A stretch of DNA of 49,567 nt from Chryseosolibacter indicum. Lineage in GTDB: Bacteria; Bacteroidota; Bacteroidia; Cytophagales; Cyclobacteriaceae. The notes below the pieces were generated by a model. That model saw nothing but the letters and a program-made list of their open reading frames with translations. It did no database searches and was not told where the DNA came from. The stretch is from positions 1 to 49,567 of the forward strand of contig NZ_JAHESD010000046.1 in NCBI RefSeq assembly GCF_018598585.1, written 5' to 3'. Made by a program: the position numbers and the translations under genes. Positions 17,237-25,414 of this stretch are shown here, piece by piece. Every line of letters starts with the position of its first letter. The first letter of the stretch is position 1.

Positions 17237-18757
17237 TTATGGTTTATATTTTCCGCCCCTGCCAAAGTTCTGATCTTCGTCCTCATCATCGTCTTCCTCA
17301 GGACGTGGAAGCGTAAACATGCTGCTTAGAAGGTCCTTAAATTGTAGTCCGGCACTCAAGTTATGTTTGCTGATCAAACTATATTCAGCTAAACCGTGAA
17401 GTGCGAACTCCATGAGGAATAGTTTAGTAGGTTGGTCCTGACCTTTATGCAAGTCATTGATCAATTCGGTCAACCCTGGTACCTTCTTAAGTTTGCTCTC
17501 GAACTCGGACTGTGGCATATCGTGTAGCAAGTCTATTGTGTTTCCATCACCGAACCATTCTGTAATTTTTTTATAAGGGCTCTTATCTTTTTGCTTTCTG
17601 AATTTATCGGGATCGGGGAAGTAATTTAAGAACTGTGTACGTACAGCCTTCCCTACTAGATTCTGAGCGACAATGTTTGGTCCTTCCTGCTCACCTTCGT
17701 ATACCAATTCTACTTTTCCTGTAATAGCTGGAATAACACCAATAAAATCAGACACGCGAATAGCTGGATTTTTTTCGTTGTTGATTATGCTTCTCCGTTC
17801 TGCTGCAGCTACCAGGTTCTCGAATGCCGAAATAGTAAGACGCGCGGACACGCCGCTCTTTGCATCAACATATTCGCTCTTTCTTGCTTCAAATGCTACC
17901 TGTTCAACAAGGTCTTTCGCAATTTCTGTTACTGCAATTGAACGTTGAGCAGGTTTAAGACGAGCTTCTTGTTGTGTAATGCGTTTTCCGATATCAAGTG
18001 TTTTCGGATAATGCGTTATTATCTGGCTATCAATTCTATCTTTTAAGGGAGTGACAATGCTTCCGCGATTAGTATAGTCTTCTGGGTTTGCAGTAAACAC
18101 AAACTGTAAGTCTAACGGAAGTCTGATCTTAAATCCCCTGATCTGAATGTCACCTTCCTGTAAAATGTTAAACAATGCTACCTGAATACGCGCTTGTAGA
18201 TCTGGTAATTCATTGATAACAAAGATGCAGCGGTTTGATCTTGGGATTAATCCGAAATGAATTACACGTTCATCTGAATATGGGAGTTTTAATGTTGCAG
18301 CTTTAATAGGATCGACATCACCTATTAAATCAGCTATTGATACATCAGGCGTTGCAAGCTTCTCAGTATAACGTTCTGATTTTGGTAGCCAAATTATAGG
18401 TGTATTGTCGCCAAGCTCAGCGATTTTGTCTATCGCATATCTTGAAAGCGGTTGAAGCGGATCATCATTCAGTTCCGATCCTTCTACAACAGGTATATAA
18501 TCATCAAGAAGGTTTACCATTAATCTGGCAAGCCTTGTTTTAGCCTGACCTCGTAAACCCAAAAGGTTAATATCATGGCCGGCAAGTATTGCACGTTCCA
18601 GATCTGGTATTACAGTCTCTTCATATCCCCATATGCCTTCGAAGACATTCTCTTTCTTCTTTAAATTCCTGATAAGGTTTTCACGTAATTCTTCTTTTAT
18701 AGAGCGCGGTTTATAACCGGACTTTTTAAGCTCTCCTAATGTTTTAATATTATTCAT
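17237..18757 (-). CDS. MoxR/magnesium-chelatase-like AAA+ ATPase
   Basis: A 506-residue AAA+ protein of the ChlI/MoxR clade. The P-loop region LLGLRGQAKTRL (65-76) reads GLRGQAKT, with Ala where Walker A normally has Gly. The Walker B-like CIFVINELPD (177-186) has Asn where the DE motif has Asp. Other ATPase elements (FTANPEDYTNRGSIVTPLKDRID, sensor 1 and arginine region) are intact. The C-terminal tail is very acidic (RPEEDDDEDEDQNFGRGG). It is the middle gene between a VWA protein and an AlbA_2 protein. Such AAA-VWA pairs act as chaperone-like motors that remodel a client; the client is unknown. Confidence 0.87.
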   Translation of the reverse strand: MNNIKTLGELKKSGYKPRSIKEELRENLIRNLKKKENVFEGIWGYEETVIPDLERAILAGHDINLLGLRGQAKTRLARLMVNLLDDYIPVVEGSELNDDPLQPLSRYAIDKIAELGDNTPIIWLPKSERYTEKLATPDVSIADLIGDVDPIKAATLKLPYSDERVIHFGLIPRSNRCIFVINELPDLQARIQVALFNILQEGDIQIRGFKIRLPLDLQFVFTANPEDYTNRGSIVTPLKDRIDSQIITHYPKTLDIGKRITQQEARLKPAQRSIAVTEIAKDLVEQVAFEARKSEYVDAKSGVSARLTISAFENLVAAAERRSIINNEKNPAIRVSDFIGVIPAITGKVELVYEGEQEGPNIVAQNLVGKAVRTQFLNYFPDPDKFRKQKDKSPYKKITEWFGDGNTIDLLHDMPQSEFESKLKKVPGLTELINDLHKGQDQPTKLFLMEFALHGLAEYSLISKHNLSAGLQFKDLLSSMFTLPRPEEDDDEDEDQNFGRGGKYKP

Positions 18758-18796
18758 TCTGTTTGAATATTAGAAAGTGTTGGCCCTTCTAAAAGT

Positions 18797-19894
18797 TTAA
18801 AGATTTTTTCTTCTGTTACGTTTAAAGTCTTCAAATAATAAATTGCCCAATCCCTGAAGACTGCTATAGTAGGCATTGCCATTGTTGGCTTTTGTAAACT
18901 CGCGAACAAATGTTTTTAAGTACGGGTCAGTTGCAATCATGAATGTAGTCACTGGTATCTTCAATTTTCTCAACTGCCCTGCGAGGTTCAGGGTTTTGCC
19001 TAATATTTTTTCATCAAGGCCAAAGGCATTTTTATAATATTTAATCCCTTGCTTGATGCAAGTAGGCTTACCATCTGTGATCATAAAGATCTGTTTGTTG
19101 GAATTCTTTCTTCTTCTTAAAATATCCATTGCTAGTTCAAGTCCTGCGACAGTATTGGTATGATAAGGTCCAACCTGAAGATAGGGGAGATCTTTAATTT
19201 CGATTTGCCATGCATCATCCCCAAACACAATAATGTCAAGCGTATCCTTTGGATATTTTTTAGTAATGAGCTCTGCAAGCGCCATTGCTACTTTTTTCGC
19301 AGGTGTAATACGATCTTCACCATATAATATCATGGAGTGAGAGATGTCAATCATTAAAACTGTTGATGTCTGAGTTTTATACTCACTTTCCATCACTTCA
19401 AGATCGTCTTCCGTAAGCAGGAAGCTTTCTACGCCATGATTAATCTGTGCATTTCTTAAAGATTCAGTAACAGAGATTTGCTCAAGCGTATCGCCGAATT
19501 CGTAATCTCTTCTTTCGGTTGTCTGCTCATCACCTCGGCCGCTGTGTTGTGTGTTATGTTCACCTGACTTTGTTTTCTTCAGCTTTCCGAAGATCTCTTC
19601 AAGTGCTGATTGTCGCAGGCTTTGTTCACTTTTTGCATTTAGTTTAAACTCACCTTTTGGCCCTTCTTCGGTGATATATCCGTTTCGCTTGAGATCCTCA
19701 ATAAAGTCGCCTATTCCGTAATCAGAATTGGTGAGCTTGTATTGTCGGTCTACTTCTGTAAGCCATTGTAAGGCTTCAGCCACATTTCCTGATGTAATTA
19801 AAATCAGTTGCATGAAAACTTTAAGCAGCTTTTCAAAGTCGCTCTTTCCATTTTCTGGCGGTGGCGTAAATTTGGAGAACCTGTAACCTAGCAT
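18797..19894 (-). CDS. VWA-domain protein, partner of the AAA+ ATPase
   Basis: A 365-residue cytoplasmic protein with no signal peptide. The C-terminal von Willebrand A domain (about 175-360) has the MIDAS motif MIDISHS (D183, S185, S187) and TDGKPT further on, so it can bind a divalent metal. The N-terminal half is helical with a GD-rich linker (about 110-135). It is the promoter-proximal gene of the three-gene unit, 39 bp ahead of the AAA gene. It corresponds to the ChlD-like partner in MoxR-VWA systems and would couple ATPase activity to a client protein. No promoter box was clear upstream. Confidence 0.88.
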   Translation of the reverse strand: MLGYRFSKFTPPPENGKSDFEKLLKVFMQLILITSGNVAEALQWLTEVDRQYKLTNSDYGIGDFIEDLKRNGYITEEGPKGEFKLNAKSEQSLRQSALEEIFGKLKKTKSGEHNTQHSGRGDEQTTERRDYEFGDTLEQISVTESLRNAQINHGVESFLLTEDDLEVMESEYKTQTSTVLMIDISHSMILYGEDRITPAKKVAMALAELITKKYPKDTLDIIVFGDDAWQIEIKDLPYLQVGPYHTNTVAGLELAMDILRRRKNSNKQIFMITDGKPTCIKQGIKYYKNAFGLDEKILGKTLNLAGQLRKLKIPVTTFMIATDPYLKTFVREFTKANNGNAYYSSLQGLGNLLFEDFKRNRRKNL

Positions 19895-20025
19895 TTTTTG
19901 TCCCTCAACTCAATAAACCATTAATTTCTCAAATCTGTTTCGGCTGTAAATCTAAATTTTGAAAAGTTTAAGGTACAATGTAAGGAAAACGATGTTTAAC
20001 CGTTAAAATGACTGATAACGAAAGC

Positions 20026-20033
20026 TAAATTTG
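20026..20033 (+). promoter_or_regulatory. -7 box for the small lipoprotein gene
   Basis: TAAATTTG matches TAnnTTTG and lies 24 bp before the ATG at 20058. I see no TTG at the -33 spacing, so the -33 element is weak or absent. Confidence 0.45.
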
Positions 20034-20057
20034 TTTTCCCACTTAAATAAGTTCATT

Positions 20058-20180
20058 ATGAAAAAGTTGGTTTTTCTCATGATTATAGGATCTTCGATTC
20101 TCTCTTCATGCTCGTTCTATACCTGCCCTACATATGCCAAAAAAGAGCCGGTAAAGAACGAGGCTCAAAGAAAGATGTAA
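20058..20180 (+). CDS. Tiny lipoprotein, 40 residues
   Basis: MKKLVFLMIIGSSILSSC is a short lipoprotein signal peptide with lipobox ILSSC (C18). The mature part has only 23 residues, starting CSFYTCPTYAKKEPVKN. Cys23 in YTCPTY is a second cysteine close to the lipid anchor. The pattern CSxYTCPTYAK seems recurrent in short Bacteroidota lipoproteins, but I recall no function. A TAAATTTG box (20026-20033) lies 24 bp upstream. A perfect 19-bp hairpin starts right after the stop. Both support a real transcript. Confidence 0.72.
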   Translation: MKKLVFLMIIGSSILSSCSFYTCPTYAKKEPVKNEAQRKM

Positions 20181-20224
20181 TTAAACAACGAAGCCGCCTA
20201 TTAAGAGGCGGCTTCGTTGTTTAA
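20181..20224. terminator. Strong bidirectional terminator, 19-bp perfect stem
   Basis: Positions 20181-20199 pair perfectly with 20206-20224 across a 6-nt loop (ATTAAG). The stem includes GAAGCCGCCT and its complement AGGCGGCTTC, with A/T-rich feet that supply short U-runs in both directions. It lies between the tiny lipoprotein stop (plus strand) and the fatty acid hydroxylase stop (minus strand). Confidence 0.9.
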
Positions 20225-20240
20225 TAGCTAAAGCTTATGA

Positions 20241-20858
20241 TTATTTCTTTTCACGCATGGTGCCGAAAATGTAATCCCACAGTGGTGAAGACACCCCAAA
20301 AACTACTTCACCATCTTTATAGTGATGTACCGCGTGATTCACCCAAAGCGCTTTAAGGAAATTCTTTGGAGGTTGATATACGTGTACAATGTAGTGGACT
20401 GAAAGATACAGTGCGTAACCTACCAGAAATCCTGGTAAAAATGCAAAAGCTACATCACCCAAAACAAGCCGAAACAGTAGTAATAAAATAGTAGCAATAG
20501 TCACACTCAAAAGTGGAGGCATTGCTAAGCGCTCTTTGTCTTTTGGAAATTCGTGATGAACGCCATGAACAGTATATTGAAATTTAGCTCTCCATTTAGT
20601 GTATGTACCCATGTGAAATACATACCGGTGAGCAAGATATTCCACCAAAGTGAAAGTAAGCATACCCGCAAAGAACATTAGCACCGTAAATTTGGGTGAT
20701 AATGATGTATGGGTAACACTCCAATACAACAATGTTGTGGAATAGGTGAAAAAGATGATCAGGGGAATTGAAATGTGAGTTCTGGACAATTTTTCCAATA
20801 CAGGATTCTTGAAAAGTTGTCTTGTCCCCCTGTTTTTCGGAAGTATTGCTTCTGCCAT
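20241..20858 (-). CDS. Fatty acid hydroxylase (sterol desaturase superfamily)
   Basis: A 205-residue integral membrane di-iron hydroxylase. His clusters are HRYVFH, HGVHHEF, HYIVH and HAVHHYKDGE, arranged between about four membrane helices in the way of the fatty acid hydroxylase superfamily. It resembles ceramide/fatty acid 2-hydroxylases, which fits the sphingolipids of Bacteroidota, but the substrate is not proven by sequence. A textbook promoter (20904-20934) lies between it and bshA, so it can be transcribed separately. A 19-bp terminator hairpin follows. Confidence 0.85.
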   Translation of the reverse strand: MAEAILPKNRGTRQLFKNPVLEKLSRTHISIPLIIFFTYSTTLLYWSVTHTSLSPKFTVLMFFAGMLTFTLVEYLAHRYVFHMGTYTKWRAKFQYTVHGVHHEFPKDKERLAMPPLLSVTIATILLLLFRLVLGDVAFAFLPGFLVGYALYLSVHYIVHVYQPPKNFLKALWVNHAVHHYKDGEVVFGVSSPLWDYIFGTMREKK

Positions 20859-20903
20859 AGAATTCAGAGTTTATAATTTTCCCTAAAATTTTATACCGGC
20901 CCG

Positions 20904-20934
20904 CAAATATAGAATGGCAATGGTGTAATCCAAA
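20904..20934 (-). promoter_or_regulatory. Promoter for the fatty acid hydroxylase gene
   Basis: Read on the minus strand: TTTG (20934-20931), a 19-bp spacer and TATATTTG (20911-20904). Both boxes and the spacing match the Bacteroidota consensus exactly. The -33 box ends right at the bshA stop codon (20935). The leader is about 40 nt. Confidence 0.75.
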
Positions 20935-22095
20935 TTACTTCGAACTTACCCGCGTGCCAGAAGAAATTTTTTCAATTACCTGTTGATAATACGATTCATA
21001 GAGCGGTAAGATTCGTGAGATATCAAATTCTTTGGCTCTTTTTAATGCATTTTGTTTAAAAACGGGAAGATTATTCTTATCAAGAATGAAAAGCGATTTT
21101 TGAGTCATGTCTTCAATGTCCCCCACCGCACTTAAAAATCCGGTCTCTCCCTGAACGTTTAATTCAGGTAAGCCCCCTGTGTTGGATGAGATAACAGGAA
21201 CTTCACATGCCATGGCTTCCAATGCAGCTAAACCAAAGCTTTCTTTCTCTGAAGGCATAAGAAATAGATCTGCAACAGAGAGGACCTCTTCAACTGCCTC
21301 AAGCTTACCAAGAAAACGAACATCATCATGAATACCCATTTGGCGACAACAAGTTTCCGCCCGTGCTCTTTCAGGGCCATCACCTATCAAAAGAAGTTTT
21401 GCGGGTATTTCTTTATGAATATTTGCAAAGATTTTTATTACGTCACCAACACGCTTTACCTTCCTGAAATTTGATGTATGCACTATAAGTGATTCACCAT
21501 GAGGGCAAATTGCTTTTTTAAAATGATCTTTTTTCTGTTTTTTAAATTTTTCGAGATCAATAAAATTAGGTATAACCTCAATATCACTGGTAATTTTAAA
21601 GGATTCATAAGTTTCTTTTCTTAGATCTTCTGATACCGCTGTAACACCGTCTGACTGGTTTATACTGAAGGTGACTACTGGCTCATAAGACGAGTCCTTT
21701 CCAACAAGGGTTATATCTGTTCCATGAAGGGTAGTTACAACTGGTATTGTTATACCTTGTGATTTGAGTATTTGCTTAGCCATATATGCAGCTGAAGCAT
21801 GTGGAATGGCATAATGAACATGAAGAAGATCGAGCTTTTCATTTTGAACTACACTTACCATTTTACTGGCTAGCGCCAGCTCATAAGGAGCATATTCAAA
21901 AAGGGGATAAGAGTTGATGTTAACTTCATGATAGAATAAATTTTCATTCAGGAAATCAAGGCGTGAGGGCTGCGAGTACGTAATAAAATGAACTTTATGT
22001 CCTTCTTTAGCAAGGGCTTTCCCCAGTTCAGTTGCTACCACGCCACTTCCACCGAAGGTAGGGTAACAAACTATCCCGATATTTATTCTATCCAC
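20935..22095 (-). CDS. bshA: N-acetyl-alpha-D-glucosaminyl L-malate synthase
   Basis: A 386-residue GT4-fold glycosyltransferase. It opens with NIGIVCYPTFGGSGVVATELG, the BshA signature, and has the donor-binding EKESFGLAALEAMACEVPVISS with the two Glu residues, and HVHYAIPHASAAYMAKQIL. BshA makes GlcNAc-malate from UDP-GlcNAc and L-malate, the first step of bacillithiol synthesis in the cytoplasm. The start is a GTG, with no better ATG upstream in frame. The bshB and bshC genes are not in the window. A near-consensus promoter at 22146-22177 overlaps the 3' end of the GH3 fusion gene, and a separate promoter lies beyond its own stop. Confidence 0.95.
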   Translation of the reverse strand: MDRINIGIVCYPTFGGSGVVATELGKALAKEGHKVHFITYSQPSRLDFLNENLFYHEVNINSYPLFEYAPYELALASKMVSVVQNEKLDLLHVHYAIPHASAAYMAKQILKSQGITIPVVTTLHGTDITLVGKDSSYEPVVTFSINQSDGVTAVSEDLRKETYESFKITSDIEVIPNFIDLEKFKKQKKDHFKKAICPHGESLIVHTSNFRKVKRVGDVIKIFANIHKEIPAKLLLIGDGPERARAETCCRQMGIHDDVRFLGKLEAVEEVLSVADLFLMPSEKESFGLAALEAMACEVPVISSNTGGLPELNVQGETGFLSAVGDIEDMTQKSLFILDKNNLPVFKQNALKRAKEFDISRILPLYESYYQQVIEKISSGTRVSSK

Positions 22096-22145
22096 AATTT
22101 AAAAGTTAAAAATTACTCATTTAAAAAGATGTCGCAAGCTAACAC

Positions 22146-22177
22146 CAAATATTGTGGATGCCTTTCCGCTTATCAAA
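22146..22177 (-). promoter_or_regulatory. Probable promoter for bshA
   Basis: On the minus strand: TTTG (22177-22174), a 20-bp spacer and AATATTTG (22153-22146). One base of the -7 box departs from TAnnTTTG. It lies about 50 bp before the bshA GTG and overlaps the stop region of the upstream gene. Confidence 0.5.
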
Positions 22178-25112
22178 AGTTGGGTTCTGCCGTAATTTCA
22201 GTCTTATTCTTTACGCAATAGTCAAAAATTGATTCATAGATCGCATCCTGTATGCGAGAACGGATATTGGCGTTTAAAAGTTTATTATTGGTCATATCAG
22301 GGTGCACTCTATTTGATAAAAAGATATAAACCAGGTTAAATTGAGGATCTACCCAGATACAGGTGCCGGTAAAACCGGTATGTCCAAATGTCCGGGGTGA
22401 GGCATAAAGCGACGTAGGACTATTGATGTCATTTGGTATGGGCTTGTCCCAGCCCAATCCTCTTCTGCTAGTTTCGAATTGTCTTTGCGTAAACAATCGA
22501 ACAGTTTCGGGTTGGTAATAGCGGTAGCCGCCATATTCACCTTCCTGCAGAAGCATTTGGCCAAGCTTTGCAAGGTCATTAGCCGTGCTAAATAATCCTG
22601 CATGGCCTGCCACCCCTCCTAGCATCGCCGCGCCCTGATCATGAACCGTACCTATCAATAATGATTTTCTGAATAGTTTATCGTTCTCTGTCGGAGCAAT
22701 ACGTGAAATTGGATAACGCATTAACGGTAAATACCCGGTAGTGTAGGCACCCAGCGGTTCATATAGATTTTGCTCAAGGAAGTCTTCAATGGGTTGATTA
22801 AGGATTTTCTCCCCGAGACGCTGCAAAACGTAAAAGCCCATGTCGCTATACCGGTAGTCATAAGGGGTACGCTGTGGTTTTTCCCTGATCTTTGCCTTCA
22901 CAATCCAATTCCAAACCGTATCTCTTATTGCTGAAGAAGCATAGAGGTGATCAGCAACAACGTAAGGATATCGCAGCGATGGCTCTTTCGCATAATACTC
23001 AGGAAGATAATTTGAATCTTTCATTGTCTGTGCCCAGAAGGGCAGAAATGGCCATAAACCGGCCTGGTGTGTCAAGATATCTTTTAGAGTAAAATCTTTT
23101 TTGTTTGACTTGCCAAGTTCTGGTAAATAAATTCTTGCTTTTTTATAGATGTCAATTAGACCTCTGTCATGCATAAACATGGTTGTCTGCAGTGTTGCCG
23201 ATACCTTTGTCACAGAAGCCAGGTCGTAGATGGTAGAGTCTGTAACAGGAGTCTGGTTTTCATAAGTAAGGTATCCAAACGATTTTTCATAAACGATCTT
23301 ACCGTCTCTCGCCACCAGAACATGACAACCTGGAGTTGCTCCAATACTTATGGCTTCTTTAGCTATAGATTCTATTTTCTTTAATGCGTTACCTGACATC
23401 CCAACATCCTCAGGTATAGAATAGCCCAGACGATTTAACGATTTTGTTTTAATGCCCGTACCTGCCTGCAAGGTTCCAAGAGAAGCAGGTAAAATGCCTT
23501 GTGAAGCAATACCTCCGAAAATTACCTGAGGTATAAGTGTCATTAACGGTTGTTGCGCAGCATACGCCTCTACAATTACAGGCAGATCGTTTACGTACTT
23601 GCCGAAGCCAGGAGCGCCGAGATCAACAGCAATTACTTGTTGATCAATTTTTTTTGTTTTAAGTATTTCTGCTACTTGCTGTGTTATAGCTTCTGTTGTA
23701 AGTGAAGTGAAGGCCACAATAACAACGTCGTGGCTATTTATTATATTCTGTACGCGGTTTACGTCCTTCTCGCTACGTACAGATATTCTTTTTGACTTTA
23801 CATACTTTGATACAAGACGGTGGAAATCATTAAACTTTGCTGTGTCACCTACAACAATGCTGGCGAATTTTTTATTCTCAAGCGAAAGAATAGGAATTGT
23901 ATTGTCTGTATTCTTTACTACAGTAATTGTTTCACGAAAAATTTTTTGCTGTAATACTTTGGTGGTCTCTTTGTTTAATTTTAGAAGTAGGTTATCCGTG
24001 TTTAGTTCACGCTTTTGATACAGCTGAGCGTCATACTTTACTCCGAGTATCTTCTTTACGGAGTTTTCAAGTTGAGCTTCGTATTGCTTTTCCTTCTTGA
24101 GCAATCTCCTTATTTTCCGAATGGCAGGATCAATGTTACCCGATGTGATGAAAACATCATTGCCAGCCTGGAATGCGAAAAGCTCTGCATCTCCATTTTT
24201 TAATCGGTCTGAGGCAGCTTCTAATGTATTAATATCGATTACTACTAGTCCATTAAACTTCATTTGCTTTCTTATCCAATCACCTGCAAAGGAGGAAGAC
24301 AAGACAGCACCTGAATAATCGTTTTTCCTGGCTGCTTTTTTACTTTCGTAGAATAACGGTAAGTCTTTGGAAGCTGGCATTACCGCGGGTAATCCTTGCT
24401 TAAAAAGCTGACCAAAGGGATAGGCGTTAAGGCTATCGACAAATGAGTGAAGTACCGGAACGTCTTTTTCGATATCTGTTATGGTAATGCCTTCAATAGG
24501 AAAATACTTTGCACAAGTTAAAATTCCTTCTGATTGCATGGCCTTTAGAAATGTTAAGGCTTTTCTTGTTACAAGAAACCGCTCTTCTCCAAACGTGGCA
24601 CTTCTAGGTGTTATATCTGTTCTTGTTGCGAGATTGGCATTAAGGCCTATGTTCATATTAACACCAAGCATTTTTAACTGACGTGCGATTTCTTTGCTCA
24701 TTACCCATAATGAAGAGTCAGATGTAGTAGCTCCTAAAGCTAATGGAGTAGGAAATGTAATGGTGCTATCTAAAAGACTTCCCAACCCGTTTGGAATATC
24801 TTGGGCGATGAACAGAGGCACTTTGGCAACCGACTGAAAGTTTCTGGTGGCTTCCAATTGTTTTAAGGGATGCCCTGTGGTAAACACTACGCCACCGACA
24901 GTTTCTGTTCTTATCTCTCGCTCTACGTCCTGTAACTTGTTATCTTCCCAATGTGAAGATGCCTGAATAAGGAACATCTGGGCTATCTTTTCAGATTCGC
25001 TGAGCTCGTTAAAAACACTGTCAACCCAATGTTCCTTTTTACTCTTTTGTGCCTGTGCAGATGATAAAACAATTAAGATTAGAAAATACGTAAGGAAAGA
25101 TTTTTGAATCAT
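22173..25112 (-). CDS. GH3-like (degenerate) / beta-lactamase fusion protein
   Basis: A 979-residue fusion with signal peptide (cleavage near AQAQ). The N-terminal NagZ-like GH3 domain (about 30-400) keeps D293 of VVIDIN, the usual nucleophile. It has lost the His of the acid/base dyad: the K-H-F-P-G-H-G-D...D-S-H loop reads KYFPIEGITITDIE (202-215), with E215 for His and Y203 for the binding His. An insert (400-560) follows. The class C-like serine hydrolase domain (570-979) is intact: SVTK (633-636), YSD (755-757) and HTG (911-913). Such fusions are linked to peptidoglycan turnover. I place the start at 25112 because the signal peptide begins there. Confidence 0.87.
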   Translation of the reverse strand: MIQKSFLTYFLILIVLSSAQAQKSKKEHWVDSVFNELSESEKIAQMFLIQASSHWEDNKLQDVEREIRTETVGGVVFTTGHPLKQLEATRNFQSVAKVPLFIAQDIPNGLGSLLDSTITFPTPLALGATTSDSSLWVMSKEIARQLKMLGVNMNIGLNANLATRTDITPRSATFGEERFLVTRKALTFLKAMQSEGILTCAKYFPIEGITITDIEKDVPVLHSFVDSLNAYPFGQLFKQGLPAVMPASKDLPLFYESKKAARKNDYSGAVLSSSFAGDWIRKQMKFNGLVVIDINTLEAASDRLKNGDAELFAFQAGNDVFITSGNIDPAIRKIRRLLKKEKQYEAQLENSVKKILGVKYDAQLYQKRELNTDNLLLKLNKETTKVLQQKIFRETITVVKNTDNTIPILSLENKKFASIVVGDTAKFNDFHRLVSKYVKSKRISVRSEKDVNRVQNIINSHDVVIVAFTSLTTEAITQQVAEILKTKKIDQQVIAVDLGAPGFGKYVNDLPVIVEAYAAQQPLMTLIPQVIFGGIASQGILPASLGTLQAGTGIKTKSLNRLGYSIPEDVGMSGNALKKIESIAKEAISIGATPGCHVLVARDGKIVYEKSFGYLTYENQTPVTDSTIYDLASVTKVSATLQTTMFMHDRGLIDIYKKARIYLPELGKSNKKDFTLKDILTHQAGLWPFLPFWAQTMKDSNYLPEYYAKEPSLRYPYVVADHLYASSAIRDTVWNWIVKAKIREKPQRTPYDYRYSDMGFYVLQRLGEKILNQPIEDFLEQNLYEPLGAYTTGYLPLMRYPISRIAPTENDKLFRKSLLIGTVHDQGAAMLGGVAGHAGLFSTANDLAKLGQMLLQEGEYGGYRYYQPETVRLFTQRQFETSRRGLGWDKPIPNDINSPTSLYASPRTFGHTGFTGTCIWVDPQFNLVYIFLSNRVHPDMTNNKLLNANIRSRIQDAIYESIFDYCVKNKTEITAEPNF

Positions 25113-25414
25113 CTTAATTATGGCGGCTGTTAACGAAATAAGTTTCAAGTTATTAAAATCACTTGTTTCAAAGAAAAGTTCTACAACAAAGGTCATGCTG
25201 ATAAACGCATTCATCCCCATTTATTTATCAGAATAAAAACCATTAGAATCAAAACCAGAGTTAGATGCAACTTTTAATCAACTGATAATTAGGATTTAGG
25301 ACTTGCAGCACAGATTTTACCAACTTTTAATTTAAAATTCCGATTAATAAATGAGAAGTAGTTACTCTTCATTCAATTACATTAATTTGCACCGGGTGTT
25401 TATTGCCGATTACC
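25113..25414. other. Divergent intergenic region between the GH3 fusion and mutL genes
   Basis: No gene is seen. An in-frame extension of the fusion gene (to 25220) is not convincing. Before mutL the segment TTAATTTG (25382-25389) is one base from the -7 consensus, but no -33 TTTG was found. For the minus-strand gene no box was found. Confidence 0.5.

Noticed and set aside
25113-25220. N-terminal extension of the GH3 fusion gene
   Set aside because: A proper signal peptide begins at 25112 (MIQKSFLTYFLILIVL); the extension has no homology-like features.
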